39,922 nt of DNA, from positions 1 to 39,922 of the forward strand of contig JAGBYM010000093.1 of NCBI GenBank assembly GCA_017628755.1, written 5' to 3'. The position numbers and the translations under genes were made by a program. Below are positions 30,152-38,305 of the stretch, one piece after another. The stretch is from Clostridia bacterium (lineage in GTDB: Bacteria; Bacillota; Clostridia; Oscillospirales; CAG-272). Numbering within the stretch: the stretch's first letter is position 1; each line of letters opens with the position of its first letter. Below the pieces are notes generated by a model. It was not told the DNA's origin. It made no database searches and saw only the letters and a program-made list of their open reading frames with translations.

Positions 30152-32629
30152 TTAGTTCTTGTAGTCAAGTTCGCCGTTCTGAGCTGCAACTTGTGCTGCC
30201 CAAGCTTCGTCATCATAGTTGAATGTCATATACTTGGTTCCGCCGTAGCCCATGAAGGTGTTGTACTCGTAGGTTACATAGTCGATCTTGTAGGAGATAA
30301 GAGAAGCGCTGAACTCGTTCTGAAGCGGTACGGTGTAGTATACGCCGAGAACCTGCTCCTCGAGAGCTGCGATGAGCTGAAGTCTCTTAGACTGCTCAAG
30401 TGCGGATGCGCTCCAGTTGTACTTAGCACCCTCAGAACCGTTAAGGCATGCGTACCAGTCAAGGAGACCCATGGTCTCGGTAACGTCTGCGCCGTTCTCG
30501 CCAACGCCCTTCATGGTGAATTCCATCATGGTGTTAGCGGTATCCCATGCTCTGGAGTACATGTAACCCGGATCGAGGTAAGCAAGGAGGAAGTAGCCGG
30601 GATCCCAAGCTGCGCCGGTCCAACCGCCCATACATACGTCATATGCGCCTGCACGGAAGTCGTTAGCCCAAGCGGTGGAGAAGTCCTTAAGCTCTACGTC
30701 GATTCTGCCCTCGAGAGGAGTACCAACAGCAAGCTCCTGCCAAGCAGCCTTGATGAAGTCGCAACGTCTCTGAACAGCCTCGGTGATAGAACCGGAACCG
30801 AAGGTAAGGAATACCTTGTCGTCAGCCTTGATATTGCCTGCAGCGAGTTCCTCGTTGTAAGCCTTGGTAAGAAGCTCTCTTGCCTGAGCAAGGTCATAAC
30901 CGGTGATAGCTTCTTCTGCTTCCTCAAGGGATGCATACTTGGAAGCGTCTACGCCGTAAACGTTGCAGAGAACCTGGCGAGCCTCGTCGGTGTTTCTGAA
31001 TACGCCGCCGTTTTCAACGTCATAGTAGTGCATGGAGTTGAAGAGACCGAAGCCGGGGAGAGAGGAAGTGGTGCACTTGGTGTTGTAGTCAGCTCTGTTG
31101 ATACCAAGAGAGAGAGCCTTTCTGAAGTCCTTGTTGCCAAGGATGGACTTGTTGATACCAGCGGTCTCGCGAGCCTTGAGCTGCTCTACGTTAGACTGAA
31201 GCTGGAGAGAACCAACGAAGTCGGAAGGAGTGAAGTATGCGCGGCTGGAGCCCTTGTAGTCGTCAGCGATCGATACGTCGATACCGATACCGTCAACCTG
31301 ACCTGCCTGGAACTTGAGCCATGCAGCGTTCCAGTCTTCAACGATAGTGTAAACTACCTTGTCAGTCTGGTAGAGGCCGTCATTTTCTTCCATATTGTAG
31401 CCGTACCAGTTATCGTTTCTTTCAAGAGTGAATTCCTTACCTGCCTGGAAGCTGGTGAGCTTGTAAGCGCCCCAAGACATGGTGGACTCAACAGAAGAGT
31501 TGTAGGTGGAGGTCCAGAGATCTACACCCTCGGTGGGAGCAACCTTGTTAGCCTCGTAAGTAGCCTTGTGAACGAGGGGGAGAGATGCCATGTTGTAAGC
31601 TGCCTGGTAAGAGAGGCTGCCGTCATCCTTAAGAAGGTTGAGGGGCTTAGCGAGAACGAGAACGATCTCATACTCGGTGTCGCCTACGAAGATACCAACG
31701 TCTGCGAAATCAACTGCAGCGTAGGTGTACTCATATACCATGTAGTAAGGTACGTTTTCGGGAGGCTCGTGACCCCAGTTATCGGTGTCGATGAGCTTGG
31801 TAACGAGAGCGATAGTCTCGTCGGTAACTGCTACGTAGCCGTTAGCGTCTGCCTTGCCCTGAAGAGCTGCGAAAGCCTCTGCATCGAGGTAAGCGGAGTA
31901 ATCGGTTACAGTGCTGCCGGAGCACCATGCGAGAGGAGTGGTAAGAGCGAAGTAGATGGGCTTGCCATCGGGCTGAGTGTAAACGCCGTCTGCACCCTTG
32001 GTGAGGTCAGCAACGGTGTACTTGCCGGAAGCAGAGTTATCGGTCATGAGAGTCTGACCCTGCTTTACGTAGTTCTCAGCGTTAACGATGGTGGTAGCAC
32101 CGGTGTAGAAGGAGTCTGCACGGTAGTTCTGGAAGTCGGGGTTAAGCTGTTCCTTCATGGTGTAGACAAAGTCTTCAGCCTTGATGGCGTCGCCGTTTTC
32201 CCACTTGAGGTCTTCGCGGAGAGTGATCTTGTAAGCGTAGCCCTTGCTGTCAGCAGGTACGCCCCACTTGTCGCCAACGTACTGAGCGGAAACGTCCTCG
32301 AGCTTGGTAGCTGCGGAGTACTCCATCTCAAATTCGCCGGGGATGATCTCGCCGTTCTCATCATACTTGAAATCGTATGTAAAGAAGGAAGAACCGATCC
32401 AACCCATTACCTCGGTATCATTGTTATCCTGGTAAGTGAGTTCGTTCCAGTTGGAGGGGGAGAGGGTAAGATACGTGGTGTACGTATAGTTCTTGGGGTC
32501 CTTGTGGCCCTTGAGCTCAGATTCGCCCTGGTCGCCCTGAGGATCCTTTGTACAAGCAACAGCAGCAAGCAGCATTACAACTGCGAGAAGCATTGCCATA
32601 CATTTCTTGAATAAATTCTTGTTGTTCAT
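30152..32629 (-). CDS. oppA: Oligopeptide-binding lipoprotein OppA (SBP family 5)
   Basis: An 825-residue extracellular binding protein; typical members have about 550. Signal peptide with a lipobox-like LLAAVAC (C26). Family-5 features: YTYTTYLTLSPSNWN, the LREDLKWENGDAIKAEDFVY block, LVHKATYE, MSWGAYKLTSFQAGKEFTLE, FRKALSLGINRADYN, then the late DVCMGGWTGAAWDPGYFLLA and YYTVPLQNEFSA. Extra length is spread between about residues 170-330 and in the middle. It captures peptides and delivers them to OppBC. AAAGGAATAAATT precedes the ATG. First gene of the opp operon, with the promoter 36 bases upstream. Confidence 0.93.
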   Translation of the reverse strand: MNNKNLFKKCMAMLLAVVMLLAAVACTKDPQGDQGESELKGHKDPKNYTYTTYLTLSPSNWNELTYQDNNDTEVMGWIGSSFFTYDFKYDENGEIIPGEFEMEYSAATKLEDVSAQYVGDKWGVPADSKGYAYKITLREDLKWENGDAIKAEDFVYTMKEQLNPDFQNYRADSFYTGATTIVNAENYVKQGQTLMTDNSASGKYTVADLTKGADGVYTQPDGKPIYFALTTPLAWCSGSTVTDYSAYLDAEAFAALQGKADANGYVAVTDETIALVTKLIDTDNWGHEPPENVPYYMVYEYTYAAVDFADVGIFVGDTEYEIVLVLAKPLNLLKDDGSLSYQAAYNMASLPLVHKATYEANKVAPTEGVDLWTSTYNSSVESTMSWGAYKLTSFQAGKEFTLERNDNWYGYNMEENDGLYQTDKVVYTIVEDWNAAWLKFQAGQVDGIGIDVSIADDYKGSSRAYFTPSDFVGSLQLQSNVEQLKARETAGINKSILGNKDFRKALSLGINRADYNTKCTTSSLPGFGLFNSMHYYDVENGGVFRNTDEARQVLCNVYGVDASKYASLEEAEEAITGYDLAQARELLTKAYNEELAAGNIKADDKVFLTFGSGSITEAVQRRCDFIKAAWQELAVGTPLEGRIDVELKDFSTAWANDFRAGAYDVCMGGWTGAAWDPGYFLLAYLDPGYMYSRAWDTANTMMEFTMKGVGENGADVTETMGLLDWYACLNGSEGAKYNWSASALEQSKRLQLIAALEEQVLGVYYTVPLQNEFSASLISYKIDYVTYEYNTFMGYGGTKYMTFNYDDEAWAAQVAAQNGELDYKN

Positions 32630-32664
32630 AATTTATTCCTTTTCCTTTCAAAAATGGTATTACT

Positions 32665-32693
32665 ATTATATAACACAAAGCTCAACAAATCAA
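32665..32693 (-). promoter_or_regulatory. Sigma-A promoter of the opp operon
   Basis: Minus strand: TTGATT (32688-32693), 17-base spacer, TATAAT (32665-32670). It leaves a leader of about 30 bases before oppA, too short for a riboswitch. No CodY-type box is certain. Confidence 0.85.
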
Positions 32694-33021
32694 TATATTT
32701 TGACTATCGTTAACATTTTAACTCACGCTTGTTTACAGTTTTGTAACACTCACAGTTCTCCGAATACAAGTCACAAGGTAAAAAATTGCAAATTTTTCGT
32801 TTTAATGCTCAAATACGCCCGAACTTGCATAAACACGTAAGCGAACATTCATATGCCTTTTCTAAATCAACTGGGGTTGAAAATTCCTTATCTACCAACT
32901 TAATTGTATTCGATTTTGTTCATATTTTACCCCTTTTTCCGCTTTTCTTTCTCCTCCTATTATATATAGCATTCCACAAAAACGAATAAATATGCACAAA
33001 GCAAGTGCGGAGTTAATGAAA
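32694..33021. other. Noncoding gap upstream of the opp promoter
   Basis: AT-rich stretch without a supported gene. On the minus strand it holds TATAAT followed directly by GGAGGAG (32951-32964), an 8-codon mini-ORF ATG...TAA behind AAAGGGG (near 32901-32924), and a 29-residue TTG-started frame (32809-32898). None has a convincing promoter-plus-ribosome-site arrangement. Confidence 0.5.
32809..32898 (-). other. Short Cys-containing open frame, coding status doubtful
   Basis: From a TTG at 32898 to the TGA at 32809 the minus strand gives 29 residues including Pro-Val-Asp-Leu-Glu-Lys-Ala-Tyr-Glu-Cys-Ser-Leu-Thr-Cys-Leu-Cys-Lys. The composition is protein-like, but there is no ribosome site at the TTG and the frame is open upstream only to a TGA at about 32922-32924. 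It could be chance or the remnant of a decayed gene. Confidence 0.2.
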
Positions 33022-33115
33022 ACTCGGATATTCCGAAAATTCAGAATATCCGAGTAAATCATTTAATTGATTTTCGCCTTGGCGAAAATCTACCTTTAAC
33101 TAGCAACTAGCAACT
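33022..33115. repeat. Cluster of palindromes and a tandem 7-mer
   Basis: Three inverted repeats stand in a row: ACTCGGATATTC (33022-33033) with its complement 33044-33055; AAATCA/TGATTT (33056-33073); GATTTTCGCC (33069-33078) with GGCGAAAATC (33081-33090). AACTAGC is then repeated at 33098-33104 and 33105-33111 with a third partial copy. It begins six bases downstream of the 33121-34473 gene and may act as its transcription end. The composite build resembles a small repetitive palindromic element. Confidence 0.75.
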
Positions 33116-33120
33116 GGGGC

Positions 33121-34473
33121 TCAGTTCTCGCGTCTCTTCGAAACAACGGCTACGCCAACGAGAGCGATAACGCCGATCATAACGAATACGAATGCGGAGT
33201 CACCGGTCTCACCGGATACGGGAGGCTCGGTAGTCTCGGGAGCGGGCTCGGTGGTTTCGGGAGCGGGCTCGGTTACTTCGGGCTGAGCGGACTCAACCAT
33301 ACCTGCATACAAAACAGACTCGAGACAGAGCTGACCGTCAGCTATAGTCCAAGCCTCGCCGAGAACGCTTACAAGGTCTTTCATCTCCGCTGCAGTCTTT
33401 TCGGTTGCACCGGTACGGTTGCCGAGACCTACGGTTTCAGGAAGAGTGGAGTTGATAGAGCTTCCTGCGAGATAGTAGTTGTTCTCAAGAGTGGAAACAG
33501 TGTGGCTGTCGATTGCGCCGAAGCGGTCCTTATTGCTGTCATCCTTGGTAACGGTGAGCTGACCGATATTTACGCAATTCTTAATGGTAACGAGCTCATA
33601 AGCTCTTGCAAGAAGACCTCCGGAAACGTGTGTGCCGTTTACTGCGCCTGCGTTGAGGCAATTCTCAATAAGAATGCTGTATCTTGCATCATCGTTGCCG
33701 TTGTAGCTTACCTGACCGAGAACACCGCCTACGATAGCGGAGGAACCGGTGATGGTACCGAAGTTAGCGCACTCGGATACTGTTCCTGCGCCGGAGAGAC
33801 GTCCGATAACGCCGCCGATGTAGCCGTTACCGGTCTTGCTGGTTACGTTACCGTAGTTTACGCACTTGGAAACGTTAGCAACGACAAGGTTTTCCTTCTT
33901 TGCGGTGGTGATAACCTCACCGAGAATACCGCCGGAGTTACCGTCCTTCTTGTTGACAACGATCTCTGCGAAGTTTACGCAGTTCTCAATGGTGATGTAA
34001 GCGGGAGCATCGGGAGTGCCGGGAGTTACAAGACCCACAAAACCCGCTACAGCGGTGTCAGCCTCGAAGTAAGACTCCTGAATGGTAAGGTTCTTGATAA
34101 CTGCGGTGTCCTTGGTGTTGCCGATAAAGCCTACCTGGGTGGTGCCTACAGCATAAAGGCCGGAGATGTAGTGTCCGTTACCATCAAAGATTCCGCTGAA
34201 ATCAACAACGGGAGTCCAGTTGGCAGCGGTGGGAGCGGTTGCCCAAACAATGTCAGCAGTAAGCTTATAGGAAGCGCCTGCAACTGCATTTGCAGCGAAG
34301 AAAGCGAGATCCGCGCCGTTTGCGATAAGATAAGGATCTGCCTCGGTTCCCGCGCCGGAAAGAGAAGCGGAAACGCTTGTGCCGTCATAAACCTCTGCCG
34401 CAGAAACGCCAAGTGCGCCTACGAGAGAAAGAGACATTACAAGAGCGAGAATAAGAGCAATTGTCTTTTTCAT
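33121..34473 (-). CDS. Secreted beta-helix/GLUG-like repeat protein with sorting-type tail
   Basis: A 450-residue surface protein. Signal peptide about 1-26 (ending Gly-Val-Ser-Ala-Ala). About 340 residues of short repeats follow, with recurring Ile-Glu-Asn-Cys-Val/Leu-Asn and Gly-Gly-Ile/Val-Leu/Ile-Gly, the pattern of GLUG-type or right-handed beta-helix domains in adhesins and glycan-binding proteins. Next come a Pro/Thr/Glu spacer (EPAPETTEPAPETTEPP), Ser-Gly-Glu-Thr-Gly-Asp-Ser, one hydrophobic helix, and a Lys-Arg-Arg-Glu-Asn end. The tail closely matches that of the protein at 3260-3940. GAGG lies seven bases before the ATG. It stands alone with its own promoter. Likely an adhesin; the target is unknown. 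Confidence 0.85.
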   Translation of the reverse strand: MKKTIALILALVMSLSLVGALGVSAAEVYDGTSVSASLSGAGTEADPYLIANGADLAFFAANAVAGASYKLTADIVWATAPTAANWTPVVDFSGIFDGNGHYISGLYAVGTTQVGFIGNTKDTAVIKNLTIQESYFEADTAVAGFVGLVTPGTPDAPAYITIENCVNFAEIVVNKKDGNSGGILGEVITTAKKENLVVANVSKCVNYGNVTSKTGNGYIGGVIGRLSGAGTVSECANFGTITGSSAIVGGVLGQVSYNGNDDARYSILIENCLNAGAVNGTHVSGGLLARAYELVTIKNCVNIGQLTVTKDDSNKDRFGAIDSHTVSTLENNYYLAGSSINSTLPETVGLGNRTGATEKTAAEMKDLVSVLGEAWTIADGQLCLESVLYAGMVESAQPEVTEPAPETTEPAPETTEPPVSGETGDSAFVFVMIGVIALVGVAVVSKRREN

Positions 34474-34517
34474 GATTTTACCTCACATATTATTCGGATT
34501 TTCCGATTGATGTCACT

Positions 34518-34546
34518 ATTATACAATATAATGAAGGAAAATGCAA
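34518..34546 (-). promoter_or_regulatory. Sigma-A promoter of the beta-helix surface protein
   Basis: Minus strand: TTGCAT (34541-34546), 17-base spacer, TATAAT (34518-34523). The -35 hexamer is identical to that of the cps operon. The leader is about 40 bases. Confidence 0.83.
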
Positions 34547-34586
34547 TAGTTTTTAATAAAAAATCACAGTCGGTTGTACAATTCCA

Positions 34587-34615
34587 TTGACTTAAACCGT
34601 CAGTTATGATATAAT
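34587..34615 (+). promoter_or_regulatory. Sigma-A promoter of the dehydrogenase-GH39-isomerase operon
   Basis: TTGACT (34587-34592), 17-base spacer, TATAAT (34610-34615) preceded by TGA. The ATG at 34645 follows AGGAG by six bases. It is divergent from the surface-protein promoter about 40 bases away. Confidence 0.9.
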
Positions 34616-34644
34616 TAATCTACCTTATTATATAGGAGCCACAA

Positions 34645-35592
34645 ATGAAGATAGTTATACTCGATTCGGGCACTCTCGGTGCCGATATCGACCTCTCGCC
34701 GATATTTGCGCTCGGCGAGGTTACTGAATATAAACAAACGCTCCCCGAAGAGATCGCTGAAAGGCTCACCGAAGCCGACGTCGCGGTCCTCAACAAGTGC
34801 AAGCTGAACGCCGGAAACCTTGCGGGGGCAAAAAATCTCAAGCTCATTTGCGTTGCGGCGACGGGTTACGACAATATCGACGTCGGATTCTGCCGTGAGC
34901 GCGGCATTGCACTCTGCAACGTTCCCGGTTACTCGACCGACAGCGTCGCGCAGCTTTCAATAGCTATGACACTTTCACTCGTTTCACACCTCGGTGAATT
35001 CCGTTCCTTCGTCCATTCGGGCGAATATTCAAAATCCGCAAGCGCAAACCGTCTCGAGCCCGTCTACCACGAGATCGCGGGTCAGACCTGGGGCGTTGTC
35101 GGAGGCGGAGGGATCGGCTCAAAGGTCGCAGAGATCGCGCAGGCTCTCGGATGCCGCGTGCTTCTATGCCGCCGCAAGCCCGAGGATCGCTACGAATCCG
35201 CCGATATCGACCGCATCTGCCGCGAATGCGACATAATCTCGCTACACGTTCCGCTTTCCGACGAGACCCGCGGAATGATCTCGCGCAAGCGGATCGAGTC
35301 GATGAAGGACGGAGTCGTCATCGTAAACACTGCCCGCGGTGCTGTCTGTGACGAACAGGCTGTTGCAGATGCCGTTATTTCGGGAAAGATCGGCGCATTC
35401 GGATGCGACGTTTACTCAAAAGAACCCTTTGGCGAGGATCATCCCTTCTCTACCATCCTCGGTTTACCGAACGTCTGCCTGACGCCTCATATGGCATGGG
35501 GTTCATACGAGGCGCGACAGCGCTGTGTCCGCCGAATGGCAGAAAACATCACCAAATTCTTTGCGGGAAATAATCATAACAGAATTTGCTGA
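34645..35592 (+). CDS. D-isomer-specific 2-hydroxyacid dehydrogenase
   Basis: A 315-residue cytoplasmic oxidoreductase that interconverts a 2-keto acid and the D-2-hydroxy acid (glycerate/hydroxypyruvate type is likely). Rossmann motif VVGGGGIGSK (151-160); catalytic R231 (NTARGAV), E260 (VYSKEPF) and H282 (LTPHMAW). The strand after the Gly-rich loop ends Leu-Leu-Cys-Arg-Arg (R176, R177) where NAD-users have Asp, so NADP(H) is the probable cofactor. Length is typical. It is first in a four-gene operon with spacings of 2-4 bases; with the GH39-like glycosidase and isomerase it may help process a sugar acid. Confidence 0.92.
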   Translation: MKIVILDSGTLGADIDLSPIFALGEVTEYKQTLPEEIAERLTEADVAVLNKCKLNAGNLAGAKNLKLICVAATGYDNIDVGFCRERGIALCNVPGYSTDSVAQLSIAMTLSLVSHLGEFRSFVHSGEYSKSASANRLEPVYHEIAGQTWGVVGGGGIGSKVAEIAQALGCRVLLCRRKPEDRYESADIDRICRECDIISLHVPLSDETRGMISRKRIESMKDGVVIVNTARGAVCDEQAVADAVISGKIGAFGCDVYSKEPFGEDHPFSTILGLPNVCLTPHMAWGSYEARQRCVRRMAENITKFFAGNNHNRIC

Positions 35593-35596
35593 CAAA

Positions 35597-36034
35597 ATGA
35601 CTATCAGAAAAATAAAAAAAGAAGACGCACAGATCTACACCGAAATGGCGAAGGAATTTTATTCCTCGCCCGCGGTTCTTGAAAACATTCCCACAGAAAA
35701 TATCTCCCTCTCCTTTGATGCTTTCATTGAAGGAACCCCTTTCGGCGACGCCTTCATATTTGAAGATAACGGGGAGACCGTCGGCTACGGAGTTCTTGCC
35801 TACACTCATTCGCAGGAGGCGGGCGGACGCGTAGTCTGGATCGAGGAAATATATATAAAGGAAGAATTCCGTGGACGCGGCTTCGGCTCGCAATTCATAA
35901 GATACGTTCTTGACGAAATTCCCGCGAAGCGTTACCGCCTTGAAACCGAACCCGAAAACGAAAAAGCCGCCGCGCTTTACCGCAGACTCGGCTTTGAGTT
36001 TTTTGAATATGTAAATTATAAACTGGATAGGTGA
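35597..36034 (+). CDS. GNAT-family N-acetyltransferase
   Basis: A 145-residue acetyl-CoA-dependent transferase. It begins with the usual first strand (TIRKIKKEDA), has VWIEEIYIKEEFRGRGFGSQ, in which RGRGFGS is the acetyl-CoA pyrophosphate loop, and ends with YRLETEPENEKAAALYRRLG, the typical last helix. The start is the ATG at 35597, four bases after the dehydrogenase stop; the open frame extends further left but only over the dehydrogenase. No clear ribosome site is present, so coupling is likely. The substrate (amine of an amino acid, peptide or protein) is unknown. Confidence 0.88.
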   Translation: MTIRKIKKEDAQIYTEMAKEFYSSPAVLENIPTENISLSFDAFIEGTPFGDAFIFEDNGETVGYGVLAYTHSQEAGGRVVWIEEIYIKEEFRGRGFGSQFIRYVLDEIPAKRYRLETEPENEKAAALYRRLGFEFFEYVNYKLDR

Positions 36035-36038
36035 TAAA

Positions 36039-37352
36039 ATGGATATTAAGATCAATTTTTCCGAAATCATCGGCGCAATGAAGCCGATGCACGCAGTCAA
36101 CAACGCTCCCGTACGCCCGATGAGAACGCAGTGCCGCGGCAATTTTGATACCTTCAAGGCTCTCAAAATTCCTTACGCAAGAACTCACGACGCTTCCCTC
36201 TCCGAGATCTACGGCTCTCAACACGTAATGGACGTCCATTGCATCTTCGCCGATTTTTCGCGCGATCCCGACGATCCCACAGCATACGATTTCCGCAACA
36301 CCGACCAATACGTCACCACCTGCTTTGACGCGGATTGCGAGATCTATTACCGCCTTGGCACCTCGATCGAGCATTTGCCCGGCAAATACGGCTCGATCAA
36401 GCCAAAAGATCCCCTCAAATGGGCAAAGATCTGCGAGCACATCATCATGCACTACACCGAGGGCTGGGCGAACGGCTTCCACTACCCGATAAAGTATTGG
36501 GAGATCTGGAACGAGGCTGACCTTGACGTAAACGAAACTCTCAACAAGCGATGCTGGAGCGGCACGCCCGAGGAATTCTTCGAATTCTTCAAGATCGCGT
36601 TCCTCTACCTCCGCAAGAGATTCCCCGAGATCAAACTCGGCGGCCCCGCACTTGCAAACAATCTGCCCTGGGCTCGCTCCTTCCTTGAAAAAATGGTCGA
36701 GGGTGAGCGTGCAGAGCTCGATTTCTTCTCCTGGCACATCTATACCACAAACGCAGAGAAGATGCTCGACCGCGCAAAGAAGGTTGCCGATCTGCTTGAG
36801 GAATTCGGCTACGGTCATATCGAAAAGCACCTCAACGAATGGAACTACATTGAAAACTGGACTACCCAGTTCATCGACAGCGTTCGAGTCATCAAGGGTC
36901 TCAAGGGTGCGGCATATGACTTTGCCTTTATGGTCGAGGGTCAGAATTCGCCCTACATCGATATGATGATGTACTACGACGCGCGCCCCGACAAGGAATA
37001 CAACGGTCTTTGGGACAGCAACTTCATGCTCCCTCTCAAGGGCTACTACGCTTTTGACTTCTTCTCTACCCTCTATCAGCTCGGCAAGCAGACAAAGCTC
37101 GAATGTGAGGATGGCGACATCTACGCCCTCGCCGCAACCGACGGTGAAAAGGGCGCGGCTGTTATATCCTACTACACCTGCGACCCCGATGCAACGGACA
37201 AGACCTTCACCGTCACCCTCGACCGCGCGGGAGATTACGAGGTATATGCTATCGACGACGCGCACGACGGCGAAAAGATCGCGGCGTTCTCGGGCACTGC
37301 CATTGAAATCACAATGAAACCCAACACACTTATTAAAATAGGAGAGAAATAA
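36039..37352 (+). CDS. GH39-like glycoside hydrolase
   Basis: A 437-residue cytoplasmic clan GH-A enzyme, a TIM barrel with retaining mechanism. Acid/base region YWEIWNEADL (N158, E159) and nucleophile region HLNEWNY (E267) match the GH39/GH51 pattern; GH39 members are mostly beta-xylosidases or alpha-L-iduronidases. A small beta domain (about 350-437) closes the protein. No signal peptide. AGGTGATAAA precedes the ATG, four bases after the GNAT stop. Its operon partners point to intracellular breakdown of a small imported glycoside. The exact family is uncertain because related clan GH-A families share these motifs. Confidence 0.8.
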   Translation: MDIKINFSEIIGAMKPMHAVNNAPVRPMRTQCRGNFDTFKALKIPYARTHDASLSEIYGSQHVMDVHCIFADFSRDPDDPTAYDFRNTDQYVTTCFDADCEIYYRLGTSIEHLPGKYGSIKPKDPLKWAKICEHIIMHYTEGWANGFHYPIKYWEIWNEADLDVNETLNKRCWSGTPEEFFEFFKIAFLYLRKRFPEIKLGGPALANNLPWARSFLEKMVEGERAELDFFSWHIYTTNAEKMLDRAKKVADLLEEFGYGHIEKHLNEWNYIENWTTQFIDSVRVIKGLKGAAYDFAFMVEGQNSPYIDMMMYYDARPDKEYNGLWDSNFMLPLKGYYAFDFFSTLYQLGKQTKLECEDGDIYALAATDGEKGAAVISYYTCDPDATDKTFTVTLDRAGDYEVYAIDDAHDGEKIAAFSGTAIEITMKPNTLIKIGEK

Positions 37353-37354
37353 AA

Positions 37355-38251
37355 ATGATTCAGATAGGTACATACGTCCACGGCGGCGGAAACTATGAAG
37401 AAAAGATCATAGCCATCAAGAACGCGGGCTTTGATTTCGTAGCGATCAGTATGGGTGCACTTTCCGACGGCACTCTTGAATACCAGGTAGAGCTCTGCAA
37501 GAAATACGGTCTCGAGATCGACAACATCCACCTGACCGGCGGAAAGACCACCGAGATCTGGTTTGAGGGCGAGCTCGGCGACAAGGTCTGCGAGCGCTAC
37601 TGCCGCGAGATCAGGATGGCAGCTGCAGCGGGCATCAAGAAGGGCATCGCGCACATCACTTGGGGTCACACCGATCCCGGCGAGGTAAACGAATACGGCA
37701 TTTCGCGTCTGACCAAGATGGCGGATTGCGCGCTCGAGAACGGCTTCCTTCTCTGCCTTGAAAACTCGATCTTCATTGAGCATCTCTTCGCAACCATGGA
37801 AAAGCTCAAGGATCATCCCGCAGTACGCTTCACATACGACAGCGGACACCGCAACGCATTCGCGCACGACTTCGACCTTCTCGGTGCATTCGGTAACAGA
37901 CTCGCCGCGCTCCACATTGACGATAACGACGCGGCGCACGACCTCCACCTGATGCCCTTCGACGGAAACATCGACTGGGAACGCGACGCCCGCCAGCTTG
38001 CAAAAACCGAGTTTGCCCGCGAACGCATCTGCGCCGAGACCTCTTACGGCTCGGAAAAGAAGCTCAAGGAGCTGAGCGACGACGAGATCAATGCGATCGT
38101 AGATAAGCTCCCCATCTCCGCTGAACCCGAACTCTATATCATCAAGGACAGCGTAATGAAGTCCTACGCATCGCTTTCCTACGCTGATTATATGGTCAGA
38201 CTCTACGCGAAGCTCAAGAAGCTGGCGGAGATGATCGAGGCAAATATTTAA
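37355..38251 (+). CDS. Sugar phosphate isomerase/epimerase (TIM barrel)
   Basis: A 298-residue member of the xylose-isomerase-like TIM-barrel superfamily. Metal-site residues: E136 (CLENS), D162 and H165 (YDSGHRN), H187 (ALHIDDN), E228 (CAETS). After H187 the sequence AAHDLHLMPFDGNIDW is the usual substrate-loop pattern. GGAGAG lies just before the ATG, two bases after the GH39-like stop. It ends the operon at the strong terminator 38257-38295. It likely converts the sugar released by the glycosidase; the substrate is not identifiable from sequence. Confidence 0.9.
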   Translation: MIQIGTYVHGGGNYEEKIIAIKNAGFDFVAISMGALSDGTLEYQVELCKKYGLEIDNIHLTGGKTTEIWFEGELGDKVCERYCREIRMAAAAGIKKGIAHITWGHTDPGEVNEYGISRLTKMADCALENGFLLCLENSIFIEHLFATMEKLKDHPAVRFTYDSGHRNAFAHDFDLLGAFGNRLAALHIDDNDAAHDLHLMPFDGNIDWERDARQLAKTEFARERICAETSYGSEKKLKELSDDEINAIVDKLPISAEPELYIIKDSVMKSYASLSYADYMVRLYAKLKKLAEMIEANI

Positions 38252-38256
38252 CAATA

Positions 38257-38295
38257 AACCAAAGCCGACCCGTCACACGGGTCGGCTTTGGTTTT
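38257..38295. terminator. Bidirectional rho-independent terminator
   Basis: A 17-base perfect stem (38257-38273 with 38277-38293, core GCCGACCCGT) has a 3-base CAC loop and is followed by TTT on the + strand. On the minus strand the A-rich 38246-38256 gives a T-rich end. It separates converging transcripts. Confidence 0.93.
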
Positions 38296-38305
38296 TCATT
38301 TATTC

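Noticed and set aside
30191..32614. 807-residue open frame on the + strand
   Set aside because: It lies antisense to oppA over its whole length, has no ribosome site or family motif, and is a codon-bias shadow of the oppA gene.
32607..32840. 77-residue frame on the + strand across the opp promoter
   Set aside because: AT-rich chance frame overlapping the oppA start and promoter with no ribosome site.
35895..37373. 492-residue open frame on the minus strand
   Set aside because: Antisense to the GH39-like gene, whose catalytic motifs and operon spacing are clear.
37235..38254. 339-residue open frame on the minus strand
   Set aside because: Antisense to the isomerase gene; it crosses the gene boundary and has no start signals.
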